Positions 1 through 15,700 are shown, counted from the first letter of the stretch. The stretch is DNA of 64,000 nucleotides from Physcia stellaris (GCA_018902385.1 JABSSW010000018.1:558001-622000); one strand, 5' to 3'. Made by a program: numbers and translations. The notes: generated by a model not told the origin, from the letters alone.

Positions 1-1
1 T

Positions 2-720
2 TGTGAGGGTTTCCAATTAGACGCGACTGCTACTACCATTGTGACCTCCAAGTCACACGAAGCGATGCGGATTGATACAGTGGATATATTGATTGCAACT
101 ATGATGTACGCTTTCTCAAAGGTGTTCCCCGACCGAGAAGTACCGCCCGTGTTCAATGAAGGCCATGGTCGTGAGGTGTGGGACCCGAGCATCGATTTAT
201 CCCGAACCGTGGGATGGTTCACTACGATGTATCCCGTCTACGTACCATCGCCGTCTTCTGGAGACTTCATCGACGTCTTGCGTCGGGTGAAAGATTATCG
301 CCGCGCTGTACCTGCGAATGGTAGACCTTATTTTGCTAGCCGCATGCTCACCTCGAAGGGCGCCAAAAAGTTTGCTGGCCATTGGCCTCTCGAGATCACA
401 TTCAACTACTTAGGAGTGTATCAGCAACTCGAACGCGAAGATGCCCTGCTCTTGCCTGTCCAGGAATTGGCGGGCGAAGCGCGTGGAGCTGGTGGTAATG
501 CAGATGTCGGCTATGATACTCCCCGGTTCGGTTTGTTCGAAATATCTGCTGTGATTGCCCAGGGCCAACTCCGGTTCTCGTTCACTTTCAACAAACACAT
601 GAAACACCAAGAGAAGATTACATCCTGGATCTCTGCATGTCGGGACACCCTGCTCAATATGCCACCAAAGCTTGCTCAGATGGACTACCAACCCACATTG
701 ACGGACTACCCCTTACTATC
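2..720 (+). other. NRPS partial epimerization domain (E0)
   Basis: C-terminal part of an E domain belonging to a module beyond the left edge. The NEGHGRE-type motif (near 160), the TVGWFT motif (near 208), NYLG (near 400) and RFGLFEIS (near 525) are present. It would flip the residue loaded by the upstream module to the D form before condensation by the next C domain. Confidence 0.88.
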
Positions 721-3700
721 CTTGACGTACGAAAAGCTTGATCTGCTAACTGGTGATAGATTACCCCGTCTAGGCATTTCTGATATTAGCAATGTCGAAG
801 ATATCTATAGGTGCTCACAGATACAACAAGGGCTTCTGATAAGTACCCAACGAGACGCATCTTTCTACGCCGTGCAAGGCGTCTACCGAGTCAATTCAAC
901 TACGGGCGCACAGGTCGACAGTGGTAAAGTTGCAGATGCTTGGCAAATGGTCATAGATCGCCATCCTTCCCTACGGACAATATTCGTGGAGAGCTTAAGT
1001 CATGAGGAGTCGCTATATGATCAGATCGTCCTGAAGAAGGTGAAAGCAAACACCGTCCGTCTCAACTGCACGACGGACACAGATGCGATCGAAACGCTTC
1101 GTGCACAGGCAGGCATGAAACATCAAGATCTCACTCCGTCGCACCGGTTCACCATTTGCCAGACGTCATCCGGCAGTGTATTCTGTAAGCTCGAGATCAG
1201 CCACACCATCATCGACGGGACCTCAATGTCAATCATCTTCCGGGAACTCGTGTCTTTCTATGAAGGACATTTCTTGAGCGCAACAGGTCCACCTTATAGT
1301 GCGTACATTGCTTTCCTCCAATCCCAGCGGTCGCAGGCTGGCCTTGGCTACTGGAAATCTTACCTTGCGGGCATCGAACCTACCATGTTTCCTATCCTTG
1401 ACGATGCAGCGTGTGTAAAACGCGATCTGCGTTCCAAACATCTTCAATTGGACGACTTGACCGACATCCAACAATTTTGCAACCTTCACAGTGTGACTAT
1501 GGCCAATATCTTTCACACTGCATGGGCGGTCACCCTTCGATGCTATACGGGCTCAAATGACGTTTCTTATGGATATCTCACATCCACAAGGGATCCTTCC
1601 ATCGATAATGTTGAGGATCTTGTGGGGTATCTAGTAAACATGGTCGTTTGTCGGGTGACATTTTCACCAGAAACACCTCTCGTAGAGATCATGCGACAAA
1701 TCCAGACAGACCTTTCGGACGGCCAATCTCACTGTCAAGCGGCGCTATCAGAAGTTCTTCACGCCCTTCAACTCTCAGGGAACCCACTGTTTAATACATC
1801 ATTGTCTTATAGGAAGATTCCACCAGCGTCAACAAGCGAACAACATGCGATCTCGTTTGACGAATGCTTTCCATACTATGATCCAACAGAATACGGAGTC
1901 TCTGTCAACATCGAGGTATCCGAGGATAGTGCTGCTATCGACCTAGACTATTGGACTGATTCGCTATCAGACGGACATGCTGATAACGTCCTCAATACTT
2001 TCCTTCAAGCTATGGTGACCATCCTAGAATCTTCAGAGCTATCTGTTAGCCGGCTGGAGACTATCAGTGACTCTGATCACCAACAAATTATGAATTGGAA
2101 CAGCAACATACCGAGAGCCATCAATAGGTGTGTGCACGAGGTCGTGAAAGACCGAACGGTACTTCATCCGGACAAAACTGCGATAGAAGCTTGGGATGGC
2201 AGTTACACATATGCCGAGCTTCAAGCATATGCCACAAAACTTGCAGGCTATTTGGGAATTCTCGGCATTGGTCCTGAATCATACGTCTGCCTTTGTTTCG
2301 AGAAATCGGCTAGCACTATCATCGGAATGCTCGGTGTTCTCATGGCTGGGGGTGCTTTCGTTTCTTTGGATCCGATGAGTCCAGTGGCAGCTCTTGACTT
2401 GCGCATCAAAGATACACAGACGCAAGTAATCCTCACGTCACCGTGCTATAGTGCAATCTTCGCAGGAATGGGTAAGCACGTTGTGTCGATTGACAACACG
2501 TTCCTCGAAAGGTTGCAGTCTTTCGGAGACAACCTGCGTATTTCCGCACAACCGCACAACCCATGCTGTGTCATCTATACAAGTGGTAGCACGGGAAAAC
2601 CCAAAGGGGTTGTACTCGAACATAGAGCGCTTGTTACCAGCTCCAATGCCCATGGCTCGGCTCTTGGCATCGGGCCAGACACACGGTTCCTTCAATTTTC
2701 AAGTTACACATTTGATAACAATCTTGAAGAAATCTTCACAACGCTCATGCGTGGAGGCACCGTCTGCGTCCCTTCAGATCATGAACGCATGAATGATCTT
2801 GCCGGTGCTGCTACTAGGCTCAAGGCCAACTTCATGGACTTAACTCCAACCGTTGCGACATACCTCAATCCAGCTGATATGCCAACCATCAAAGGGATGG
2901 CTTTGGGCGGAGAAGCTCTGACAAAGACAGTACTTGAAGTTTGGGGGGGCATTGTGGAAATCCACAATCAATACGGGCCTTCCGAGTGCTCCATAAATTC
3001 AACCCACAGAACAGACATCCACAAATCAAGCGATCCATCCAGCATCGGGCGCTCGGTGGGGAGTGTATCCTGGATCGTCAACCCATCAAATCACCATCAA
3101 CTTGTACCTATTGGTTGTGAAGGGGAGCTGCTGATCGAAGGACCAATCCTCGCTAGAGGGTATCTAAACGACCTGGAAAAACTTCACAAGTCTTCATTGA
3201 GAATCCAGCATGGGCATCAAAGTTTGAAATTGCTCAAGAGCAAAGTTTACGTCGGATGTACAAGACTGGTGACCTGGTCCGTTATAACTCAGATGGCACA
3301 ATTGCCTATATCGGTCGTAAGGATCAACAAGTCAAGCTTCATGGACAACGAATAGAGTTGGGAGAAATCGAGTTTCACGTTCGAAGCCATCTTGATGTTG
3401 AGTGGCATTTTGCCGTCGAGCTGATCACTCTTGGCGATGCTCACGTAAAAGCTCTTGCCCTCTTCGTATGCCCACAGGAAGATGACACCGTGCCCGCGAC
3501 CGTTCCCGCGGATGGACTGCTTCCAGTGACAACCGTGTTGCGAGACACATTCAAGAATCTCGAAGCTTCCTTGGCCCGGGTTTTGCCAAAACACATGGTT
3601 CCTACAATGTTCATTCCACTGGCAAGATTACCGCTCACTACTTCTGGGAAGCTCGATCGAAAGCAATTACATACAGTCTCTAAATCGATGAATGAGACTC

Positions 3701-6700
3701 AGGCGGTGCTCTTCAGACTTGCAGGCGCTGGCGGACGGGAACCTACAACGGAGACTGAGAAAGTGCTGGCTAGCCTTTGGGAAACCGTGTTAAACCTCCA
3801 GCCTGGTTCTGTTGGCATGGATGCCCAGTTCTTCAGAATGGGCGGGGATTCAATTGCCGCCATCCGTCTTGTCACCGCGGCAAGATCCAAGAACATTGCC
3901 CTCACTGTAGCCAATATCTTCAAGAATGGGACACTCTCAGAGCTGTGCGAAGATGCGGCTGCCCTGGATGCGCAAGAGTCCCCAAGTAGCAAAACCAGCC
4001 CTCAACCATTTGAACTGCTTCCAGGTTCCATCGCTACAGAGCAGGTCGTCGCCAATATGTCCTTTGTTTGCGACGTCAATCAAGACGACATTGAAGACAT
4101 TTATCCCTGCACATCGATCCAAGAGGGTCTGGCTGTGTCAAGTGACAGGCAGCCGGGAGCTTATGTGGCTCAGAACAGGTATCGTTTGGCATCAATAGAC
4201 ATCGAGAAATTCAAAGAAGCCTGGAACGCCGTCGTAAATATTGAGAAGATCCTTCGAACTAGGATAGTGTACACCGATAGCATGGGGTTCCTTCAGGTAG
4301 TCGTGAAAGAGCAAATAAACTGGTCTGAATACCAGGATTTATCCGAAGTCCCGAAAACTGTTGGGACGAAACCTGCATCCGATGGCGGAAGCCTTAGTGA
4401 ATATGCCATCGTCCGGGGAGAGAACGATGCTTCTTATTTTGTATGGACTATTCATCATGCTTTGTATGATGGATGGTCTATCGAGCTCATTCTTGATAAA
4501 GTGGAAGCTCATTACAACGGCTCTGATTCGTCGGATTCCGTGGCATATTCGAATTTCATGCAGTATCTATCGACAGTCGACACCACTAACTCTGAGAACT
4601 TTTGGAAGTCCAGACTCGCTGGTACAACCTCGCCTCAATTTCCGACACTACCAAAGGCAGCCTATCAGCCTCAAGTGACAGGCTCAACATCCCGACTCAT
4701 GTCGATCTCTCGCGGGTCCGGAGCTGATATAACATTGCCATCATTAATACGTGCGGCATGGGCTCTCACAGTCTCCGCCTACACAAATTCAGAGGACGTG
4801 GTATTTGCCGAGACAGTGAATGGTCGCGACGCTCCGGTTGCTGGTATTACCGAAATGATCGGGCCTGCTTTTGCAACTATCCCAGTTCGAATTCAGACAT
4901 GCGCCGACACCACGGTGGCCGAATTTCTCAAAAAGGTTCAAGAAGATTGCACAGAGGCCATGCCCAATCAATATATGGGTCTTCAACGCATTAAACGCAT
5001 CGACAGTGCTACTGCGAAAGCATGTGAGTTCCAAAACCTGATCGCCGTCAACAGCGGAGCTTTAGACGACAATAGCACTTTCTGGAAATTGGAAAGTGGC
5101 GAGACCGCCGGGAACAACTTCTTCACCTATGCTTTGACCATCTCCTTCGACGTCGACAAACTGAACATTCGTGCAAATGCCTATTTCGATCCCACAGTCA
5201 TTTCTGACTGGCAGGTCAAGAAGCTCTTCCGCCATTTCGAAAGCGTGTTGACGATATTGAATGCACAGAGCAAGACCTCCTCGAAGCTCAGCGATATCCA
5301 GTGCATTTCTGACGATGATTTATCGTCCATCAAACAATGGAACAGTCAACCCCAAGTGCCGGCCAATAAATGTATTCATGAGATGATACGACAAAAAGCC
5401 GACACACTCCCAATTTCATGTCCTGCGATCTGCTCATGGGATACCCAACTTACACATTTAGAACTCGACCATGTTGCCACGTCTCTGGCCTGTCATCTAA
5501 GAGGGCTTGGTCTGGGCCCTCGGTCACACGTACCTATTTGCTTCGAAAAGTCTGCATTGACGGTGATAGTGATGCTAGCAGTGCTCAAGATTGGCGCAAG
5601 CTTTGTCGCAATTGATGCCGAGTCTCCAGTTGCTCGTCTGCAGAGCATCATATCTGATGTTGATGCTAAACTCATCCTATCGTCGCCAAAGAACAAGGGC
5701 GTCTGTGAGTCTCTAGGCATCAAGGTCTTTGTGCTTGATCTACCAAGTGTTCTGAACCCTCCAAAGCGGCCGGGATCACTTCCTTCCTGTGCGACAAGCG
5801 GAATTGCGTACATCATATTCACAAGTGGCACCACAGGAAAGCCAAAGGGCACCTTGATATCTCATTCGGCGTTTGTCAGTGGAGCTATGGCACATGGACC
5901 AGCAATGCGGATAGGTCCAACATCCCGCGTCCTGCAATTCGCTTCTTACACCTTCGATGCATCCATTGTTGAAATATTCACCACTTTAATGCTCGGCGGC
6001 TGCGTCTGCATACCTGACGAAGTGGCACGATTAAACAACATAACCAACGTAATAAACGATATGAAGATCACCTGGACTCTGCTCACACCGTCTTTTGTTC
6101 AAATGATTCGACCATCCGACGTTCCGACATTGAAAACCCTGGTTCTTGGTGGCGAAGCCATGACTCAAAACAATCTCAAGACATGGGCAGATAAGACACA
6201 TCTAATCAATGCGTACGGTCCTAGCGAATGCGCAGTAGTAGCTACTGTCAACACACTTGTTCTGCCCGACTCTTCGCCCTCAAACATTGGTCGTGCAGTT
6301 GGAGGTTATTGCTTCATCGTCAACCAGTTCAACCACGAACAGCTTGTACCTGTCGGTGCTGTAGGCGAGCTGGTGGTGTTGGGTCCGATCTTGGCATCAG
6401 GGTATCAGAAGAACATTTCAAAGACCGAGGAATCATTTGTCCAACATCCCGCTTGGGCAGCGAAGTTCCTTGGTTCTCGTGGTCCAGTAAAGTCCCGTAT
6501 GTACAAAACTGGCGACTTGGTCAAATACACAGAAGACGGGTCCTTCCTTTACATTGGCAGGAAAGATAATCAGACGAAATTACACGGTCAGAGGTTGGAG
6601 CTCGGTGAAATCGAGCACTATGTCGGGCAAGTTTCCGTTGTCAAGCACGCTCTGGCCATGATACCTACCCGTGGCGTATATGAGAAGAAATTAGTCGCCG

Positions 6701-9700
6701 CCATCTCGTGCAACGAACTGATGGATTCAAGTATCTCTTTCGGTGACCTTGCTGTAATCGCGGGCAAGGAAGCGGAACCTCATATCAGGTCTATCCGGGA
6801 AGGCCTTTCTAATCAGCTTCCGCCCTACATGGTCCCATCAAACTATATTCTGTTGAAGGACATTCCTCTCCTTCCCAGTGGCAAGCTAGATCGCAGGCGA
6901 ATCACCATAGCGCTTGAGGAGATGAACGAAGACGTCTTTCAGGAGATTTTTGGAGCCAAAGGTGATGAGAGTGAGATTCAAGGCTCAGAAGTGGAGAAAC
7001 GCCTTCAGCTAATCTGGTCAATTGTCCTTCATTTACCACCGGAGCAAATTGGATTGGACAAGAATTTCGTTTTTCTTGGAGGTGACTCCATCTCAGCCTT
7101 GCAGGCCTCATCCAAATGTCGAGCCGAAGGCTTAGGGGTCACTGTACAAGATATCATCCGTTGCCGATCGGTCGCTGATCTCGCCACTCGAGTGACATTA
7201 CCTGAACAAGCGAGGTATGCCAAAGAAGAGTGGAACAAATCATTCCCGCTTGCTCCAATACAGAAGCTGTTCTTCGAACTGGCGGGAGAACACGTTAATC
7301 ATTTCAACCAGAGCATTGTGCTCAGACTTTCTCAGAGATCGGAGCCAGCAAAAATCTCCGAGGCTTTGATTGCCTTGGCTGGTCTACATTCGATGCTTCG
7401 AGCACGCTTTACAAAGTCCAAAGATGGTCAATGGACACAGGAGAACATCAAGGAGGTTGGCAAATCACTGCGCTTCACAGCCCATGGTGGTAACTACTCG
7501 GCTAAGACAATCTGCGCCGTCGTTGAGTTGAGCCAACAGAGCTTGGATATTAGCAATGGACCAGTATATGCGGCCGATTTGTTTGAGTCATTTGAAGACG
7601 GTCTGCAGGTACTTTCAATCGTTGTCCATCATCTTGTTGTCGACGTTGTATCATGGCGCATCATCCTCGAAGATCTTGAGAGCCTGCTCACTGTCGGCAA
7701 ACCTAGTACACAGCCAACGCTGCCGTTCCAGACATGGTCTCGGCTCCAAGACGAGAGAACGCAGCAAGAGATTGCTCATTCCGCACCAGCTGAACTTGAC
7801 ATCTCCAGCACTGATAGCTCCTATTGGGGAATGTCAGGCCAGCCCAACGTTTATGGAGATGTTACCACTCTCGACTTTGCTCTTGATTCCGAGACGACAA
7901 AGGATCTCCTTGGTCCTTGTCATCAACCGCTCCACACTGACATCGTCGACGTCTTGATTGCTTGTGTTCTCTGTTCCTTCAACAGGGCATTCCCGGACCG
8001 AGGGTCAAACCCTACTGTCTTCAATGAAGGGCACGGGCGTGAGCCTTGGGACTCAACTATCGATCTAACAAACACTGTTGGATGGTTCACGACAATCAGC
8101 CCAGTCTCTTTGCCTGGCGCAGCTCGACATGAAAATGACATTGGCAAAATCGTTCGATGGGTAAAGGATCAGCGGAGCCGCTTAGTAGACAAGGGTCGCC
8201 AATCCTTCTCTCAACGAATCCTTACGGATCAACGGAGCTATGAATCATTTGAGATACTTTTCAACTACTTGGGTCACGAGAAGTCCTTTAAGAAAGCTGG
8301 TGCATTACTTGAACCACTTGATGGCACCTGGAACGATCTCGATATTGGCGCGTCAGTGCCAAGGTTTGGTTTGTTCGAAATATCCGCCTCTATCGCTGAC
8401 GACCGACTGAAACTGTCAATTGCATATAATCGCAAGATGGAACGTCTACCTGCTATTCAATTATGGGCCACTGAGCTGACGGATTCGCTGTTTACTGCCT
8501 CGCAGCACCTGCTAGAGATGGAAGCTCAACCGACCTTGAGTGATTTCCCACTCCTACCTTTAGATTATCATGTCCTCGAGTCCCTCGAAGGTCGACTATC
8601 AGCAATGGGTGTAAAGTCGATGTCTGATATCGAGGATGTCTACGGATGTTCTCCAATGCAAAGCGGTGTAGTTCTGAGCCAAGTGAAGGATAGAGGACAG
8701 TACATGTATCACACAACTTTCTCCCTTTGCTCCGTGGATCCTGCCCTGTCGATGGACCCCAATGCGCTTGCGTGTGCCTGGGAAAATGTAGTCAAGAAAC
8801 ATTCATTGCTAAGAACAGTATTCATTGAGAGCCTCTCGCAGCAAGGATTAATAGAGCAGGTCGTTTTGAGAAGCGTAAAGTCGCAGATTGTATGGCTTCA
8901 TTCTGATGCAGCTCATGCCGTGGAGGATCTTGAAAAGCAGGACTCACTTCAGTTTGCTCACAATGAATTACCTCATCGACTGACAATCTGTCAGTCAAGC
9001 AACAACCGTCTGTATTGCAGGCTCGATTTGAGCCATGCAATTTCTGATGGCACATCCATGCCAATCATCTTCGAAGACCTACTCAATTTCTATACTGAAC
9101 CCCAAGCCACCTCCTTCGAAGCACTACATTACCGAGATTACATAGCCTATGTGCAGCAAAAAGCTTCGGGGGATGCCGTCGACTTTTGGCGCCGCTATCT
9201 TGAAGGCGTTGAGCCCTGCTACTTCCCAGCCTTAGGAGAAACACCACATGTCACGAGGGAATTACGAACAGTGAATTTGGTTCTGGACGATCTTCCACGG
9301 CTGCAGGCTTTTTGCTCCCAGCATAGCGTCACCCTTTCCAATACTCTCCAGCTGGTGTGGGCTTTAGTACTGCGAGCTTACTCTGGCAGTGATGACATTT
9401 GTTTTGGATACCTAAGTTCAGGCCGCGATGTTCCACTTCAAGGCATCGACAGCGCCGTAGGCATGTTCATCTCTATGCTTGTCTGCCGCATAGGTTGCAG
9501 TACCGGCATGTTGGTCAGCGAGGCGCTGAAGCAAATACGTGACGACTGTGCTCAAGGAACTAGCCACCAAGGCTTCTACCTAGGTGACCTGCAACATGAG
9601 CTCCAGCTCTCTGGTAAAGCACTCTTCAATACCGCCTTTACGTTCCAAAGGAGATCAAAGGAAGAGAGAAACGAGCAACAGAAACTGGCTCTCGATATAC

Positions 9701-12700
9701 TGGACGCGCATGATCCATCTGAGTATGACATGACTGTTAATGTAGAAGCTTGTGAGAGTATTATCTCTGTGGGTTTCAACTACTACACCAATTGGCTAGC
9801 CGACAATCAAGCTCGGAATATATCAGAGACCTATGCCCAGATACTGCATTCTATAATTTCAACAAATACTTCTGAGCAGACAATTGGAGCACTCGATGTC
9901 TGTGGTGAACACCATCTACGACAGGTTTTCGCTTGGAATCGGGACCAGCCGCCAATGGTAGATGCATGCGTTCACGAATGTATCACCGAGCAATCGATGA
10001 TTTACTCGCGATCAACGCCTGCTGTATGCTCGTGGGATCTAAATCTCACCTATGGAGAGCTTATAGCCCTATCGAAACGGTTGGCAAAACATCTTACGTC
10101 GCTAGGAGTCGAGCCAGAGACCTACATTCCCATTTGCTTCGAGAAGTCCACCTGGGCTGTTGTCGCTATGCTAGGGGTCCTCTTCGCAGGCGGAGCGTTC
10201 GTACCTCTTGAACCCACACACCCGGAAACCCGGATCAAGTACATACTGAACAGCGTCAGGGCGCGACTTGTTCTATGTTCATCTCAACACAGTCAAAAAT
10301 TCGCAGACAATGCTGAGGTGACTACGTTCGTTGTTGATGAGAGCCTCAAGCAATCTAAGGAACCTTTAACTGTTGGCGATGTGCGCAGTGTTAAACCCGA
10401 AAATGCGGCCTATTTGATATTCACCAGTGGCACAACAGGCTTACCCAAGGGAACAATTATCTCTCATCGTTCGTTTGCAACCAGTGCTACGGAACATGCG
10501 CCTGCGATACTGATGCGCAACACTTCTCGTGTGCTGCAATTCTCCAACCTTTGCTTTGACGCTTCAATCATGGAAATCCTGACCACTCTGATGACTGGCG
10601 GATGCATATGCATTCCGAGTGAGGAGGAGCGGATGAACGACATTCCCGGTGCTATCAGACGTATGTCCGTCAACTGGACCCTTCTTACTCCCTCGGTTGC
10701 AAATATATTGGATCCAGAGAAAGTTCCAAGCTTGGAAGTTCTTGTCACTGGAGGAGAAGCAATGCAAGCCAAACATATTGCAAAGTGGCAGGGCAAAGCT
10801 AGCCTTGTGAACGCTTATGGCCCGAGCGAGTGTGCTGTAATCGCTACAACAAGCACAAAAGTTGACGAAGATGGATCAGTCATTAACGAGGAGCCATCAG
10901 TGATTGGTCGCGCTGTAGGTTGCCGCAGTTGGATTGTTGATCCTAATAACCACAATCAAATGATGCCTATCGGCGGTATAGGTGAGCTAGTGGTGGAGGG
11001 CTACAGTGTTGCCCGCGGCTACCTGAATGAGGAAGAGAAAACGGCGAAAGCATTCGTCGCTCGTCCATTGTGGATGAATGTTGGCCGCGAAGACCTAGCC
11101 CCTAGCTCTGAGGAAAAGATTTACAAGACGGGCGATCTTGTACGCTACAAGTCGGACGGCAACATCGTCTATATATCAAGGAAGGATACGCAGATTAAGC
11201 TCAACGGTCTCCGAATAGAGCTGGGCGAAATTGAACATCGTGTCAAAGAAAATATGCCACAGAACGTGCAGACCGCGGTAGCAATGGTTGCTCCTGCCGG
11301 TCTACGACAGACACTGGCGGCTTTCTTCACGCCGGAAGGGCCTACGAACAAGGAACCTTCGGAGCCCAGCTCAATCAACGGAAATGTGGATTCGCTCCTG
11401 GTGCAAATGTCCGAAACTGCTGCATCCATGTGTAGAACTCTCAAACGCCAACTCGCCGGAGCATTACCCGCCTACATGATCCCATCCCTGTTTATACCCC
11501 TCTCTCAAATGCCCTGGACAACATCAGGAAAGCTCGACCGTGTAAGGCTGTGCAAAGTGGTCTCCAGTATACCCAAGGAATCAATGGCACCCTTCAGACT
11601 AGCAAGCGCTGGGACAAGCCGGGCTCCAGCAACAGCAATGGAGAAGAAACTCCGGAGCCTTTGGGAGAACCTTCTTAATTTGAAACCCGACTCGGTCACG
11701 CTTGATGATAGCTTCTTCGTGTTAGGCGGTGACAGTGTACAGGCGATGAAACTAGTTGCTGCTGCACGATCTGAACGGTTTTCGTTGAGTGTTCTGGACA
11801 TCTTCAGGAAGCCTATTCTGACCGAGATGGCGAACGCTTGTACCCCTCTAGAGGATAACGATGAGCTAGAACTCAAACCTTTTGGGCTCCTCAAACAGAA
11901 TGAGGGCGTTGACCAACTGATCGACGAGATCGTGGCCAAGTGCCAGATTGACAAAGAGCAGCTAGTCGACGCTTATCCGTGTACTGCTCTCCAGGAAGGA
12001 CTCATCACTTTGTCGATCAAGCAACCTGGAGCTTACGTAGCTCATAATGTCTTCCGCCTCCCTGAAGCAGTAGATGTCGAGCAATTCAAAGCAGCGTGGG
12101 AGAAAGCTGTGGAGGATATGGATATTCTGAGGACCCGAATCATACACAGTAGCACAGACACTCTCATACAGTGCGTATTGAAACGAGATCCCATCGAGTG
12201 GCATAGCGCCAAAAGTGCCGAAGAGGTCATGCATTCCGAGGCGCAGCTTCCAGAATCTAATGGGTCTAAACTCATGCGACTAACTATCACGGAAGGCAAT
12301 AATGGCCAAGATCAATACTTTGTGTTGTCCATCCATCACGCACTTTATGACGGCTGGAGTATGCCCAGGATGCTGCAGCGGGTGGAAGATATATACTTCG
12401 AAGACTCTTCAGCTGCACCAAAGGCACCCTACTCTCAATTCATCAGGTACATATCACAAGTCGACAGTGCAATTAGCGGCAAATTCTGGCAAACGAGATT
12501 CGACGGCTTGCAATGTTCTCAATTCCCTACAATTTCTTCGATAGCTTCAGACCAGCAGACGAGCAGTGAACTGTTAAAGTATACGATACAACTTCCGAAC
12601 AAGAAGCCAGCAATCGGAGTCACACTACCAACAATTATTAGGGCTGCATGGGCTATGCTGATGGCAGCACATACTGGGAGTGATGATATTGTCTTTGGGG

Positions 12701-15700
12701 AGACCATGACCGGACGCGATGTCCCCGTCGATGGTATCATTGACATGCTGGGGCCAACGCTTACGACGATACCGACAAGAATCCAGGTCAATAACTCATG
12801 GACTGTTGCGGAGTATTTGCAGAAAGTTCATCAGCTCGCCATGGAAGTCATTCCTCATCAACATGTAGGACTGCAGCATATTCGAAGATTAAACACAGAA
12901 ACAGCGGCAGCTTGCGATTTCCAGAACCTACTAGTAATCCAAACCGCGGAAGGAGAACAAGACGAATCCAAGTTATGGGACCCCCAGAATACAGGGGTCA
13001 GCTCAGGCTTCTTCACTTATCCACTGGTAGTGGAATGTACTGCATCTGGATCAATTTTGGAGGTGGACGCCCACTACAACGACAATGTCATCTCACAGTG
13101 GCATGTCCAGAGACTACTCTACCAGCTCGAGACCGTCCTCGGTCATCTGTTCTCATCCCAGCCCAGTAGCACGGACAATCTGGGTGATCTCCAGGTCATC
13201 AGCCAACAGGACCTTGACACGATTGGCCATTGGAATAATTACGAAACTTCACCAGTCAAGCAGTGCATCCATGACCAATTCTTGCGCCAAGCAGAAATGA
13301 CCCCTAATGCCCAAGCTGTATGTGGTTGGGACGGAAACTTCACCTACGCAGAACTCAAGAAGCATGCGCATACGCTGTCCAAGCATCTGAGGAAAGTTGG
13401 TGTCGTGCCCGAGACCTTGGTCCCCGTATGCATGGACAAGTCGCGATGGGCGCTCGTCGCTGAATTTGCTGTTCTCATGGCTGGTGGAGCAATAGTACCG
13501 TTTGATCCAGCCCACCCTGTGACTCGTCAGTCGGAAATTATCACGGACACCAAATCCAAAATATTGCTTTGTTCACCTGCATACGAAAGTCGATTCGCAA
13601 GTATGGTCAAGCTGGTTATTACTGTAGATGAGCAGGCAATGCATAAACGACAATTCCTCGGCCATGGCGACTTCCTTGCTGCTCAAGTCACGAGTAAAAA
13701 CACGGCTTATGTCATCTTCACCTCTGGCTCCACTGGTAAACCAAAAGGCGTAGTCGTTGAGCACGAGACATTCTGCACTAGCTCAAAGGCATTCTGCGCT
13801 GCCATGCTCATGGACCAACATTCTCGCGTTTTCAACTTCGCCTCTATCACATTTGATGTTGGTCTTATGGAGAACCTATCGCCTTTGACCCTCGGCGCAT
13901 GTGTGTGCATGCCACACAACGATGCAAAGATGGATGTCGCGTCTGCCATTGACAAATTAGCAGCTACGTGGGCCTTCTTGACACCTTCCGTTGCAAATCT
14001 TATTGAACCGGATGCGGTTCCGTCCTTGAAGGTGCTTGTATGTGGTGGTGAAGCAATGTCGCAAGACAACATACGCAAATGGGCAGACCGAGTTTCGCTC
14101 GTTAATGGTTATGGTCCGACAGAGGCGGCTGTCATATCTGTGGCGAATCCAAAGGTCACCCGAGAGACAAACCCCACGAACATTGGATTTGCCACGGCCA
14201 ATGGCTATGCATGGATCACTGAACCCAGCAATCATGATCGTCTCGCACCTTTGGGATGTGTAGGCGAGCTCGTCCTAGGAGGCCCGATTCTTGCTCGTGA
14301 GTATCTGCATGACAAGGCCAAGACAACCGCTGCATTTGTGGAAAATCCAGCATGGATGAGCCAAGTTCAACACAAATCAGCGGACTCTCAAAGACTATAC
14401 AGGACTGGTGATCTAGTGAAGTATAATCCTGATGGGAGCATTGCTTTCATCGGGCGAAGGGACAACCAAGTCAAGCTACATGGTCAGCGCATGGAGCTTG
14501 GGGAGATTGAAAGCAAATTTGCTCTTCATGATCAAATCCGACATGGTATTGTCATGCTGCCTAAGGCAGGCTTGTGCAAAGAGCGGCTGGTAGCAGTCGT
14601 GTCCATGTCTCAGCCTACTTCAACCACAAAATCCACTGCATCGAACGCCTGTACACTTCTCGAAGGAGAAGCTCTCAAGACAGCCCAAACTCATGTCAAG
14701 GATGTTCGCGAATCCATGTCCACACAACTCCCTCCATACATGATTCCGACGGTCTGGATGATTGTTGGAGGAATACCGCTGCTTGTATCTGGAAAACTTG
14801 ATCGGAAGCAGGTCGAGAACTGGGTCAAAGACATAAGCGAAGCCACCTATCAACATATCGTTGCCGACGAGCGAAGCACCTCCGAGGAAGCGCCTATCAC
14901 CGAGACTGTGCAGCAACTCAGGGATGTCTGGGCTTCGGTATTCAACACGGATGTTGATACTATCGACCCTGGTCGATCCTTTATGAGCCAAGGTGGTGAC
15001 TCGCTAATATCGATGTCCATCATTGCTCGGTGCCGGAAAATTGGAATTCATCTTTCTCTTCAAGAGGTTTTGCAAAGTAGATCTTTGTTTCAACTAGCGA
15101 AGGTCGTCGATTCAAGAGGCCACTCTAACACGAAAGCAAAAGCCGTCTCTGCAGAAGAGAAAGTTGACGAAGAATTCGAGCTCTCGCCAGTTCAGAGGCT
15201 ATATTTCGATATGGTAGGCTCTTCAAGTGATCTCACCCGTGAAGGTCGTTTCAATCAAAGTCAGCTACTACGTCTCCAGCGTAAGACTGTAGCAAAGACG
15301 GTGCAAAACGCTTGTGGGGTTATTGTTCAGCAGCATTCGATGTTTAGAGCAAGATTCCGCAAGAATCAGAAGGGAGTATGGCATCAATTAATCTCTCGGC
15401 CGTCGTCCGACGCATATCGCTTCCGCGAGCATCAAGTCAATAACTCTACCGAGCTGGTACAGTTAGTCGCTGAAAGCCAAAAATCCTTAGATATCGAGAA
15501 AGGCCCTGTGTTCGCGGTGGAGCTATTCGATACCAAAAGCTCTGGACAAGTACTGTCACTCATTGCGCATCATCTTGTTGTTGATGTAGTTTCGTGGAAC
15601 ATCATCATGCAGCAGCTAGAGGATCTCTTGACCTTCCAAACCGAGATGATAGAGAAACCGCTCTCTTATCAAGTATGGTGCAATCTGCAGAAAGATCACG

